From the NCBI GenBank assembly GCA_023432475.1, contig JAEYUN010000013.1:1-52033 (forward strand): a DNA stretch of 52,033 bases, read 5' to 3'. Source of the DNA: Candidatus Parcubacteria bacterium. Lineage in GTDB: Bacteria > Patescibacteriota > Saccharimonadia > Saccharimonadales > Saccharimonadaceae. Below the pieces are notes generated by a model that worked only from the letters and a program-made list of their open reading frames with translations, was not told the origin of the DNA and ran no database searches. The position numbers and the translations under genes were made by a program. Positions 16,700 through 23,615 of this stretch are shown here, in pieces; the stretch's first letter is position 1; every line of letters starts with the position of its first letter.

Positions 16700-17656
16700 A
16701 TGGCTTTTGTTTATGGAACGATAAGTGACGCAAGTCCAGGTGCTACGCTTTACACTGCCATAGCCGACGGACTAAGCAGCGAGGGTTTCACGCTCGTTGA
16801 TACGGTCGTTATAAGCACCCGCACCCACAAAGTCTGGAAATGTCCAGCCGCTAACAACTCACATAACCTTGACTGGTACCTTGATGTTGTCTATTCGACG
16901 ACTGGTGCGGGCAATATGTGGTTCGCGCCGTTTGAACATTATGATCCTGCGACCCATCTCGGTTATAGAGGGCCTTATATAGGTGGGGGCGGAGCTGCAC
17001 CAGTTGATGTGGCGACTTTTTCACGTTATGGTTCGACCGGTTACGCCCTCGAGACCAACTGGAATACCATAAGTGCAGGGATTAGTTTTCTAACAAGCAC
17101 ATCGTCGTTTGGTTATTGGATATCAATCAAGCCAGACAGAATTATAGGCCTATCGTCTGCCGGCGTTAACGATCTTCTCTACACTGGTTTCTATAATCCA
17201 CATCCGCTTCATATAGCTGCCGTAGGTGAATCCTCTGTATACCCGCTCGTGTCGGCCAAACTACATAATAACGCTGACTCGTCTACCGCAAGCGGAAACG
17301 GAGAATGCGCATTCACTAGAATACCTGGGATGTCAACTTCGGGAACGTATGGTTATGCGTATTATTTGTCTATTAAAACCCGCTCAGTAGCAGACTTATT
17401 ATTTATGCCGTCACTACCTAGCGGCAACCTAAGCAGCTTTAGCGCACGCGGAGCTTCACCTGTCCTGTTGACCACTTATTCAAATGATACGATCAACAAT
17501 GTCTTATGGGGAACCTTGCCAGACATCGCAACCGCTCGAACACCCAGCACAGTTGTACGTGGCGACACTACCACAATATCAAGTGATCCATGGATTCTAA
17601 CTAGCAGTAGCGGTACTGGCAGCAATATCGGCTATTCGTTACTCTTCAGGGCGTAA
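16700..17656 (+). CDS. Phage-tail-like structural protein of unknown family
   Basis: 318 aa, rich in Ser, Thr, Gly and Tyr, few charged residues, no signal peptide. The opening (FVYGTISDASPGATLYTAIADGL) and repeated aromatic beta-like segments resemble virion or tail-fibre proteins, but no family is firmly recognised. A 3-base gap separates it from the next gene, and a collagen-like protein with a tail-fibre-type N terminus follows on the other strand. These could be prophage remnants or a domesticated surface/contact apparatus. Confidence 0.55.
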   Translation: MAFVYGTISDASPGATLYTAIADGLSSEGFTLVDTVVISTRTHKVWKCPAANNSHNLDWYLDVVYSTTGAGNMWFAPFEHYDPATHLGYRGPYIGGGGAAPVDVATFSRYGSTGYALETNWNTISAGISFLTSTSSFGYWISIKPDRIIGLSSAGVNDLLYTGFYNPHPLHIAAVGESSVYPLVSAKLHNNADSSTASGNGECAFTRIPGMSTSGTYGYAYYLSIKTRSVADLLFMPSLPSGNLSSFSARGASPVLLTTYSNDTINNVLWGTLPDIATARTPSTVVRGDTTTISSDPWILTSSSGTGSNIGYSLLFRA

Positions 17657-17659
17657 ATT

Positions 17660-17902
17660 ATGGCTGACCTGGGAGAAATGACCATCGTAAATCTGCCCGA
17701 TATCATGGGTGTTAACGACTATGAAACAGGTGAGTTGTCTAATGAGTACATGGGAGCAGCATTAATCGATCCTGAAGACGTCATTAAGTTAATGGAGCCG
17801 ACGGGTTATTACATAGCAGGCACGATTTCGTTCTATACCGGTCCAGCCGTACCGCGTGAAGGCCAAATTTGGCCGCGCGGCAATATCACTAACGACAAAT
17901 AA
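17660..17902 (+). CDS. Small acidic protein next to tail-like gene
   Basis: 80 aa, acidic, no membrane helix (MADLGEMTIVNLPDIMG at the start, VPREGQIWPRGN at the end). It starts 3 bases after the previous stop, so the two form a unit. No family recognised. The Pro/Gly-rich end resembles tips of tail-associated proteins only loosely. It converges on the collagen-like gene, 3 bases apart. Confidence 0.55.
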   Translation: MADLGEMTIVNLPDIMGVNDYETGELSNEYMGAALIDPEDVIKLMEPTGYYIAGTISFYTGPAVPREGQIWPRGNITNDK

Positions 17903-17905
17903 ACT

Positions 17906-18862
17906 CTAAACGGTTTCGGTTGCGAGATAAGTAAAGGTGACTGTAACCGTACCCGGCTCACCGGACATGTTGGTGATATTTATCGGTATATTGTTAGTCG
18001 GTTCAGTCTCCATACAGGCGCCGTCTACCAGCGGAGAAAGATCACTCGAAAGCAGTATGCTTGTCGTCACAAACTCGAGGAGTACGCCGTGATTTCCTGT
18101 TGGGTCGGTGCCAATCGGCCGCGCTATGTCGGCGTCGCGTTTGGCTATGGTGCTATAAACACGCACCCGCGCCGGTTTGTCAGTAGTGACGGCCAGCAAG
18201 CGATAAGCTTTGGTGATGGTTATCATATCAGACCAAACTTCACCGTCAGCTACAGAAGTCGTCGTAACCGAAGCGGTGGTACGCCCCGGCAAACTGGCAG
18301 TGCCAGCAGGGCCCGTTGCACCGACCGCACCAGTGGCGCCGGTTGCTCCCACTCCCGTTGCACCGACAGGACCTGTCGCGCCGGTCGCTCCAGACAAACC
18401 GGCACTACCTTGCGGTCCAGTTGCACCAGTCGCCCCGGAAGCACCACTAGCCCCTGACGGTCCCGGTGCACCGGTAGCACCTGCTTGACCAGCTGGTCCG
18501 GCAGCACCTGTCGCACCGGTGGTACCAGCTAAACCTTGTGCGCCAGTAGCGCCGACAGGACCGGGATTACCAGTAACCCCTGTAGCGCCCTGGTTGCCAT
18601 CGGCACCAGTTGCCCCGATTGGTCCGGTGGAACCGGTAGCGCCAATATCGCCCGATGGACCCGTAGCCCCGACTGGTCCAGTCGCACCGGTAGCGCCAGC
18701 TGAACTGCTATTAAGTTTGGCCCGCACCCCTGGAGTCAATTTGTCTTCGCCGACTAAGTTGGGCTTCAGGCTGCCATCGGCTTGATGGACTTCTGAAAGA
18801 TATTCGTTAAGAATATCACCCCAAGTTCCAGCATCAGATCCAGGCTGAGGTAAGCGAGCCAT
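17906..18862 (-). CDS. Collagen-like tail-fibre-type surface protein
   Basis: 318 aa from ATG 18862. The N terminus MARLPQPGSDAGTWGDILNE, with LSEVHQADGSLKPN, is a motif I recognise from tail-fibre-like proteins of actinophages and TM7 genomes. A Gly-X-Y domain (about residues 56-187, mostly GAT/GPx) with one GVG break follows, then a beta-rich C-terminal head (ITITKAYRLLAVTTDKPARV). Threonine in the Y position is typical of bacterial collagens. An upstream in-frame start (18970) would add 36 poorly matching residues; it cannot be excluded. No signal peptide is visible, so export must use another route or a phage-like particle. Confidence 0.7.
   Translation of the reverse strand: MARLPQPGSDAGTWGDILNEYLSEVHQADGSLKPNLVGEDKLTPGVRAKLNSSSAGATGATGPVGATGPSGDIGATGSTGPIGATGADGNQGATGVTGNPGPVGATGAQGLAGTTGATGAAGPAGQAGATGAPGPSGASGASGATGATGPQGSAGLSGATGATGPVGATGVGATGATGAVGATGPAGTASLPGRTTASVTTTSVADGEVWSDMITITKAYRLLAVTTDKPARVRVYSTIAKRDADIARPIGTDPTGNHGVLLEFVTTSILLSSDLSPLVDGACMETEPTNNIPINITNMSGEPGTVTVTFTYLATETV
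18302..18697 (-). repeat. Gly-X-Thr collagen-like triplet repeat
   Basis: About 44 Gly-X-Y triplets encoded by GGTGC- and GGACC-rich units, dominated by GAT and GPx. One triplet lacks a residue (G-V before GAT). Such tandem repeats readily change length by slippage. Confidence 0.9.
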
Positions 18863-18991
18863 AGCTTTTTGTAATTTTCTCTCCGTTTTATAATCGCCAG
18901 TAGTTGAGCGATCGTGGGTTATTGATAGTTTATCTTCTCCTAGCTTACTAAACACAAGCTTATATAGCAACAGTTGCTATAGGGAGCAGAT

Positions 18992-19020
18992 TTGACATAA
19001 ACTGCTTCATAATTTATGCT
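18992..19020 (+). promoter_or_regulatory. Promoter of secE-nusG
   Basis: Perfect TTGACA, 17-nt spacer, TATGCT; leader of about 60 nt. Confidence 0.65.
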
Positions 19021-19085
19021 TGACTTGACAGGACTGCAAGAAGCAGTCTATTTAATTTGTCCGTAGAGAAAGCAGGAAAGTAACC

Positions 19086-19406
19086 ATGGCAGTACATAAG
19101 TTCGTAGCCGGTGAAGATAAAAAATCATCGCCCAAAACGGCAAGTGCCGTAAAAAAAGTTACTAAAAAGACATCCGCAAAAACCGAAGATGCAAAAAACC
19201 CCAGCGAGGGACGCGACAACCCGCTTAAAGCTCTCGGCCGCTATTTCAAAGGCGCTTGGACGGAGTTGCGCCAAGTCCGTTGGCCGAACCGCAAACAGAC
19301 TTGGGCGTTGACGCTGGCCGTTATTGTATTTTCTCTGGCTATCGGTGGTCTGATTTTCCTGCTCGACCTTGGCTTTACATATTTATTTAAGGAGATTATT
19401 CTATGA
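19086..19406 (+). CDS. secE: Preprotein translocase subunit SecE
   Basis: 106 aa. The C-terminal half is typical SecE: GAWTELRQVRWPNRKQTWAL followed by one membrane helix (about residues 76-100). The first about 45 residues are a Lys/Ala-rich extension (SAVKKVTKKTSAKTEDAK) absent from most SecE proteins. It stabilises SecY in the membrane. An AGGAAAG Shine-Dalgarno precedes ATG 19086, and the stop overlaps the nusG start by 4 bp. Confidence 0.93.
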   Translation: MAVHKFVAGEDKKSSPKTASAVKKVTKKTSAKTEDAKNPSEGRDNPLKALGRYFKGAWTELRQVRWPNRKQTWALTLAVIVFSLAIGGLIFLLDLGFTYLFKEIIL

Positions 19407-19954
19407 GTTCGCACAAAAACCGCTACGACTCAACCAGGCAGTGGTACGCCATACATACTTATTCCGGCTATGAAGAAAAAGTGGCTGAAAGTATCCAGCA
19501 ACGCGTTGAATCCGTCGACATGGCCGACAAAATCTTTGGCGTAATGGTGCCAAAAGAAAAAATGATTGAGATTAAAAACGGCAAACGCAAAGTTGTTGAG
19601 AAGAAAATATTCCAAGGCTATGTGCTTGTGGACATGAAAATGACCGAGGATGCTTGGTATATTGTCCGTAACACGCCAGGTGTGACTGGATTTGTCGGTA
19701 CCGGTACCGACCCGACACCGGTATCAGACGCTGAAATCGCCAAAATCAAAAAACGCATGGGCGTCGAAGATCCGAAGCATCACATTGACTTTAGTGTCGG
19801 TGAAGTTGTTAATATCACCGACGGTCCTTTCAAGGGCTTTGACGGCGCAATTAACGAGATTGACTCTCAAAAAGGTAAGATCAAAGTACTGGTCAGTATG
19901 TTCGGCCGCGAAACTCCGGTTGAGCTCGACGCTTTGCAAGTCAAAAAAGTTTAA
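19403..19954 (+). CDS. nusG: Transcription antitermination factor NusG
   Basis: 183 aa. NGN domain from residue about 12 (RQWYAIHTYSGYEEKVAESI, NTPGVTGFVGTG) and a C-terminal KOW domain (FSVGEVVNITDGPFKGFDGA). Binds RNA polymerase and links it to Rho or the ribosome. AAGGAG (19389-19394) sits 8 nt upstream of ATG 19403, and the start overlaps secE. In most bacteria rplK follows at once; here a terminator and a foreign-looking minus-strand gene intervene. Confidence 0.95.
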   Translation: MSSHKNRYDSTRQWYAIHTYSGYEEKVAESIQQRVESVDMADKIFGVMVPKEKMIEIKNGKRKVVEKKIFQGYVLVDMKMTEDAWYIVRNTPGVTGFVGTGTDPTPVSDAEIAKIKKRMGVEDPKHHIDFSVGEVVNITDGPFKGFDGAINEIDSQKGKIKVLVSMFGRETPVELDALQVKKV

Positions 19955-19976
19955 CTAAATTAGTCTGAAAATGAGT

Positions 19977-20007
19977 AGTCCCCGCCAGCTTACTGCCAGC
20001 GGGGACT
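19977..20007. terminator. Bidirectional terminator between nusG and the secreted protein gene
   Basis: Perfect AGTCCCCGC / GCGGGGACT stem with a 13-nt loop; followed by ATTTCC on plus and by ACTCATTTTC on minus. Confidence 0.75.
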
Positions 20008-20017
20008 ATTTCCTAAC

Positions 20018-21460
20018 TCAGAACCAGCGGAGATCGACGATAGTCTCGTCCGCTCGCAATGGCTTCTTGTAGGAACTGTCGGCGTAGACGCGGAAGTCGA
20101 TCGTCAGACGGTCTCCACGGGACAGCACAACGGAAACCGGCGCGCTGCCTTGGTTGCCCAATTTCTTGGTGGTGACCTTCTTGCCGTTCAGCTTGACGGT
20201 AGCTACGTAGAAACGCTTACCGCCCGGAGCTGTCAGCTTGAAGGACAGACCAGCCGCACCTTCACAGTCACAGTCGCCCGTGAAGGGGGCTGTCACCCAG
20301 AGAGGGCACACGACTTCGTACTTGCTGAACATCATCGGCTTGCCCATAGGCTTACCTGACTTGTCCAGATAGACAGCCGAAGGCGTCACCAGAGTAGCGT
20401 CGGGAATGTCCACCGTCTTGCTGACACTGCTGCCAGATTGGACATCGAATGCCGCCCACACCTTGTCGCCGGTAGCGAAGGTGTAACGTGCCGCAGCCTC
20501 ACCCGCCACCAGTTTCCCTACAAAGGTCACCTTGGCAACCCCTTCACAGGTAGAGTCACAGGTAGCGGCAATATCGAACCGAGGACCGGTGATGTACTTG
20601 GTCTTCGCCGTAAGAGTCCGGTACTTGAAGCCGACCATCAGACGTTGCACGTTGTTCTTGTACGTCGTCCACTTGGCTCCAGTGGGCTGCTTGGCTTTGG
20701 CCACGGCCGAGACTTCACCTGGGTTGATGAGGGTGAAGCTGAAGCTGGCCACGCCGGCAGTGTCGGTTTTGCCGACAGCAGTCACGACCTTGGCATTCTT
20801 GCTGAGCGCAACCGTAGGCCGGATGCCAGCAAGTGGCTGGTTCTTGGCGTTGCGGACCGTGATCTTGCCGACACCAGACGCTTGGCCGAAAGCGATCTTC
20901 TGCAACTCGATCGACATCTTCCAATTGCCAGCAACCGCGTTCTGCTTGGCGTCAGCCATCATCTGGTCGGACAGCGTCATGTCGCCCTTCGTGATGTACC
21001 GCTTCTTGCGGGCTTCGCCATCGGACAACTTCTTACCCTGACCGTACGACCACTTGATCCACTTGTTCATGTCGGGATCATTCTGGTAGCGCCAAGTGGA
21101 AATCGCCAGGGCGGCTGCAACCTGGTTATTCTTGGTAGAGCCGTGCTTGATCCACAGGTGCCGGAGTGCGGCAGTACTGGCAGAGTTCATGCCCGGCAGC
21201 TTGTCGCCCGACTTGACACTCCCCTTGACGGGGAAACGCTTGCCAGGGTCAATGCACTGTCCACGCACCAAGTCCTTGCCCTTGCCGCACTCGAAGATGC
21301 CGGCATAGGTGTCAGACCGGTGGCCCGGGCCGCCCTTGTACTTGATGCCAGCCACAAATCGGCATGAGCTGGCTGCTTCAGCTATGTTCGACATGCCGAG
21401 CACGACGACACATGCCAAAACGATGGCGCTGCAAGTGCGCCAAATAGTGCGACGGTTCAT
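20018..21460 (-). CDS. Secreted Ig-like/thioester-type surface protein, actinobacterial in style
   Basis: 480 aa from ATG 21460 (AGGAG 5 nt upstream; ATG 21463 is too close to it). A signal peptide (hydrophobic about residues 11-23, cleavage near AEA-AS) leads into a domain with GIFECGKGKD, a QCIDPG Cys motif, and NNQVAAALAISTW. The Cys and Gln motifs recall thioester domains of actinobacterial adhesins, but this is not certain. Then come an Ig-like repeat (ITVRNAKNQPLAGIRPTVAL) and beta-rich C-terminal domains with CDSTC and CDCEG. No LPXTG or membrane anchor. Composition (about 62% GC in one counted line) differs from its neighbours, suggesting transfer from an actinobacterium. Confidence 0.75.
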   Translation of the reverse strand: MNRRTIWRTCSAIVLACVVVLGMSNIAEAASSCRFVAGIKYKGGPGHRSDTYAGIFECGKGKDLVRGQCIDPGKRFPVKGSVKSGDKLPGMNSASTAALRHLWIKHGSTKNNQVAAALAISTWRYQNDPDMNKWIKWSYGQGKKLSDGEARKKRYITKGDMTLSDQMMADAKQNAVAGNWKMSIELQKIAFGQASGVGKITVRNAKNQPLAGIRPTVALSKNAKVVTAVGKTDTAGVASFSFTLINPGEVSAVAKAKQPTGAKWTTYKNNVQRLMVGFKYRTLTAKTKYITGPRFDIAATCDSTCEGVAKVTFVGKLVAGEAAARYTFATGDKVWAAFDVQSGSSVSKTVDIPDATLVTPSAVYLDKSGKPMGKPMMFSKYEVVCPLWVTAPFTGDCDCEGAAGLSFKLTAPGGKRFYVATVKLNGKKVTTKKLGNQGSAPVSVVLSRGDRLTIDFRVYADSSYKKPLRADETIVDLRWF

Positions 21461-21514
21461 CATCGCTCCTAACTAGGGGTTGGGGGTGTGATTCATGAAT
21501 TATGAAATTGTCTA

Positions 21515-21537
21515 GCGTCACCAACAAACAGTGACGC
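21515..21537 (-). promoter_or_regulatory. Inverted repeat upstream of the secreted protein gene
   Basis: GCGTCAC-9 nt-GTGACGC, just upstream of a weak minus-strand promoter (TTGTTG, 17 nt, CATAAT). Also a small palindrome ATTCATGAAT at 21491-21500. A repressor or activator site is possible. Confidence 0.4.
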
Positions 21538-21582
21538 CTAATAGTAATTTTACAATCATGTCTTTATATGTAAAGAAGTCGT

Positions 21583-21611
21583 TTGACATAATGCCTAGCC
21601 TTTGATACAAT
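21583..21611 (+). promoter_or_regulatory. Consensus promoter of rplK
   Basis: TTGACA, 17-nt spacer ending TGA, TACAAT: consensus -35, extended -10. The leader is about 72 nt. GAGG at about 21680 provides the Shine-Dalgarno. Confidence 0.75.
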
Positions 21612-21689
21612 TTACCGCTGTTACGCAACTTTAGATTCACTGCTTCAAACATAGAATTTAGTTAATTTACTTACATAGAGGATAATCAC

Positions 21690-22115
21690 ATGGCTAAAAA
21701 AATTATCGGTAACATCAAATTCCGTGTCCCAGGTGGCCGCGCAACCGCCGGTCCACCAGTTGGTTCAACCTTGGGTCAATGGGGCTTAAACATGATGGAT
21801 TTCATCAACCCGTTTAACGAAGCAACCAAGGAATACAACGGTAAAGACGTTATCGTTCACTTGCAAGTCTTCGAAGACCGTACTTTCAGCTGGACCTGTC
21901 TGGGAGAACCAGTTGACGAGTTAATCAAACAGAAGATTGGATTGAAGGCTGGCTCAGGCAAACCGCATTCGGACAAGGTGGGTAAAATTACTCGCAAGCA
22001 ACTCGAAGAGATTGCAGAAGTTAAAATGAACGTCCTAAACGCCAATGACCTCGACGCTGCTGTCAAGGTTGTGGCCGGCACCGCCCGCAGTATGGGTGTT
22101 ACTGTCGAAGGCTAG
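21690..22115 (+). CDS. rplK: 50S ribosomal protein L11
   Basis: 141 aa, full length. The proline-rich N-terminal domain (GNIKFRVPGGRATAGPPVGS) and the C-terminal RNA-binding domain with GSGKPHSDKVGKITRKQLEE and TARSMGVTVEG are canonical. Binds 23S rRNA at the GTPase-associated centre. GAGG precedes ATG 21690. rplA, its usual partner, is 11.7 kb downstream. Confidence 0.97.
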   Translation: MAKKIIGNIKFRVPGGRATAGPPVGSTLGQWGLNMMDFINPFNEATKEYNGKDVIVHLQVFEDRTFSWTCLGEPVDELIKQKIGLKAGSGKPHSDKVGKITRKQLEEIAEVKMNVLNANDLDAAVKVVAGTARSMGVTVEG

Positions 22116-22119
22116 AAAA

Positions 22120-22278
22120 ATGTCAGTAGAAACAGACGGTTACAACGACCGTCCGCCAGAAAAGGATCTAGAGCAATTACTGTCAGCTGCCGAAATGCTA
22201 GCGTACTGGACGAGGGGCCGCGCTAAGGTTGAAGCTGAAAAGTCTGACGCCAAACAAGAGCAGTTACCGGAGAAGTAG
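22120..22278 (+). CDS. Small charged protein between rplK and tsaC
   Basis: 52 aa starting 4 bases after rplK and ending right before the tsaC ATG, so it lies in the same transcript. Highly charged (SVETDGYNDRPPEKDLEQLL at the start, KVEAEKSDAKQEQLPEK at the end), probably one amphipathic helix (LLSAAEMLAYWTRGRAKVEA). No family recognised. The tight packing argues that it is real. Confidence 0.55.
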   Translation: MSVETDGYNDRPPEKDLEQLLSAAEMLAYWTRGRAKVEAEKSDAKQEQLPEK

Positions 22279-22812
22279 ATGTTAAGTCAAATTATTTCTA
22301 CCCTTAAAACTAATGGTATCGTTGTTATCCGCACCGATACCATTTATGGTATTGTCGCCTGTGCAACCAGTAAGTCGGCTGTCGAAAAGCTCTACCAAGT
22401 CAAACAGCGCGCTCCCGACAAACCATGTATCGTCCTTTTGGCTGACCCAAATTCAGTTCCAGCTCACAGTGAGTTAATTGAGTTTTATAACGAGGCGAGC
22501 GAAACGCCGACCAGTATAATCGTGCCGGTATCCGACGAGCCCGACTGGATTACGCGCGGTGGCGATAGCGTCGCCTACCGAGTAGTTCCACCGGAAGGAC
22601 TATTACACGACATCATAATGGCCGTCGGGCCTTTAGTTGCGCCTAGTGCCAATCCAGAAAACCAACCACCAGCTCGGAATATAAAAGAAGCCGAAAGTTA
22701 TTTCGGCAAACAAGTTGATTTATATATTGATGGTGGGGAAGTACCAGATACTGCCCACGCCTCAGAAATTATTCGCATTCACGACAACGGTGACATTGAA
22801 AAAATTCGCTAA
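22279..22812 (+). CDS. tsaC: Threonylcarbamoyl-AMP synthase (YrdC/Sua5)
   Basis: 177 aa. YrdC domain: VVIRTDTIYGIVACA, KQRAPDKPCIVLL (the KxR and Lys that bind ATP/carbonate), RVVPPEGL, and VAPSANPENQPPA. It makes threonylcarbamoyl-AMP from Thr, bicarbonate and ATP, the first step of t6A37 tRNA modification. Short form without the Sua5 C-terminal domain. Start ATG 22279 abuts the preceding stop. Confidence 0.92.
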   Translation: MLSQIISTLKTNGIVVIRTDTIYGIVACATSKSAVEKLYQVKQRAPDKPCIVLLADPNSVPAHSELIEFYNEASETPTSIIVPVSDEPDWITRGGDSVAYRVVPPEGLLHDIIMAVGPLVAPSANPENQPPARNIKEAESYFGKQVDLYIDGGEVPDTAHASEIIRIHDNGDIEKIR

Positions 22813-22822
22813 CAAAGGAAAA

Positions 22823-22880
22823 GGGGCTCGCGCCCCGAGAACTCATGAGTTCTCTAGGAGCCGCAAGCCCCATGTGCTCC
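22823..22880. terminator. Three-hairpin cluster after tsaC
   Basis: GGGGC-tcgc-GCCCC (22823-22836), a perfect 18-nt palindrome GAGAACTCATGAGTTCTC (22837-22854) and GGAGC...GCTCC (22857-22880). It lies between convergent genes; no T-run follows, so termination is inferred from place and structure. Confidence 0.5.
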
Positions 22881-22912
22881 TTAAAAGCGGAGCGCGTCCC
22901 TTTCCCAGAAAT

Positions 22913-23230
22913 TTACAAGCCGATTCGGCCATCTTCATCGATGAAGACGGGGTTGGTAGCGGCCTCCTTGCTGCGCGGGTAGCGCAGCTGGTGAACAATT
23001 ACCGGTGCAACTGCGAACACGCAGAGCATGACGACCGCACTGGCAATCAGTGCCGTCGAAGGTTGGGCATCGACAGCTGCGAACCATGCCAGAAACGCGA
23101 CGATGAACCAATTGCGCGACTTGTGGGTCGCAGGCTGGACTTCGTCAGCGACGATAGCGCATACGACAGCTGTCAACGCAACCAGAACCAGAACGATTGC
23201 AGTGACCGGACTGAAGAAGAACTCGTTCAT
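22913..23230 (-). CDS. Small multi-pass membrane protein of unknown function
   Basis: 105 aa with three hydrophobic segments (about residues 7-28, 42-52 and 58-82) and a polar C terminus (RYPRSKEAATNPVFIDEDGR). No family recognised. A Shine-Dalgarno AAAGGA precedes ATG 23230, and a perfect TTGACA-17-TATAAT promoter lies upstream, so it may be strongly expressed. GC-rich codon use like the neighbouring T4SS genes, from which it is divergently oriented. Confidence 0.6.
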   Translation of the reverse strand: MNEFFFSPVTAIVLVLVALTAVVCAIVADEVQPATHKSRNWFIVAFLAWFAAVDAQPSTALIASAVVMLCVFAVAPVIVHQLRYPRSKEAATNPVFIDEDGRIGL

Positions 23231-23295
23231 ACCCGAGTCCGTCCTTTCTTTAGTTGGGGAAGGGCATCAAAGCGTTTTCACACTTCAATATTATC

Positions 23296-23324
23296 ATTAT
23301 AGCACGTTGTGGTGCGATTGTCAA
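23296..23324 (-). promoter_or_regulatory. Perfect consensus promoter for the small membrane protein
   Basis: Minus strand TTGACA, exactly 17 nt, TATAAT. The only fully consensus promoter I found in the window; leader of about 60 nt. Confidence 0.75.
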
Positions 23325-23464
23325 GGATTGCCAGAATGTCAAATACATGCTTGAATTAATATAAGATAAACAACAAACGTCAGACAAAATCTAGAGAAGG
23401 GGTTTTTATCTGGATTTTATACCTGGTTTGTTAGCTCTATTTATGTTTGCGCACCAGAGATTTG

Positions 23465-23540
23465 ATCCGGACGAAAATCCGGATGTTGGCGTGTTAAAAC
23501 ACACCTCAACCTCTGCGTTCCGAACGCGAGGTGCTTTTGG
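23465..23540 (+). promoter_or_regulatory. Hairpin-rich leader of the T4SS island
   Basis: The 385 bases between 23230 and 23616 hold no gene. In 23465-23540 three consecutive hairpins occur: ATCCGGA-cgaaaa-TCCGGAT; GTGT-taaa-ACAC; and ACCTC-t-GCGTT-ccg-AACGC-GAGGT followed by GCTTTTGG. A second ACCTC copy (23503-23507) could pair with GAGGT instead, so alternative folds are possible. It may be an attenuator or RNA switch for the island. No clear plus-strand promoter was seen. Confidence 0.5.
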
Positions 23541-23615
23541 ACAATACACCCACTAGCGCCCAAATTCGTCGAGCGCTCCATTGACAATTCGCCAAACGAA
23601 AGGGGTGAGCAGGCA

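Noticed and set aside
18302..18697. CRISPR-like array
   Set aside because: Repeats are codon-level triplet repeats in a coding frame, with no unique spacers. No CRISPR array or cas gene was seen in the window.
18210..18785. Plus-strand Pro/Ala-Val-Ala repeat frames
   Set aside because: They are the antisense reading of the collagen triplets.
20438..21367. 309-aa plus-strand frame
   Set aside because: It is antisense to the secreted protein gene, has no start signal, and its sequence has no domain-like pattern; a shadow of GC-rich codons.
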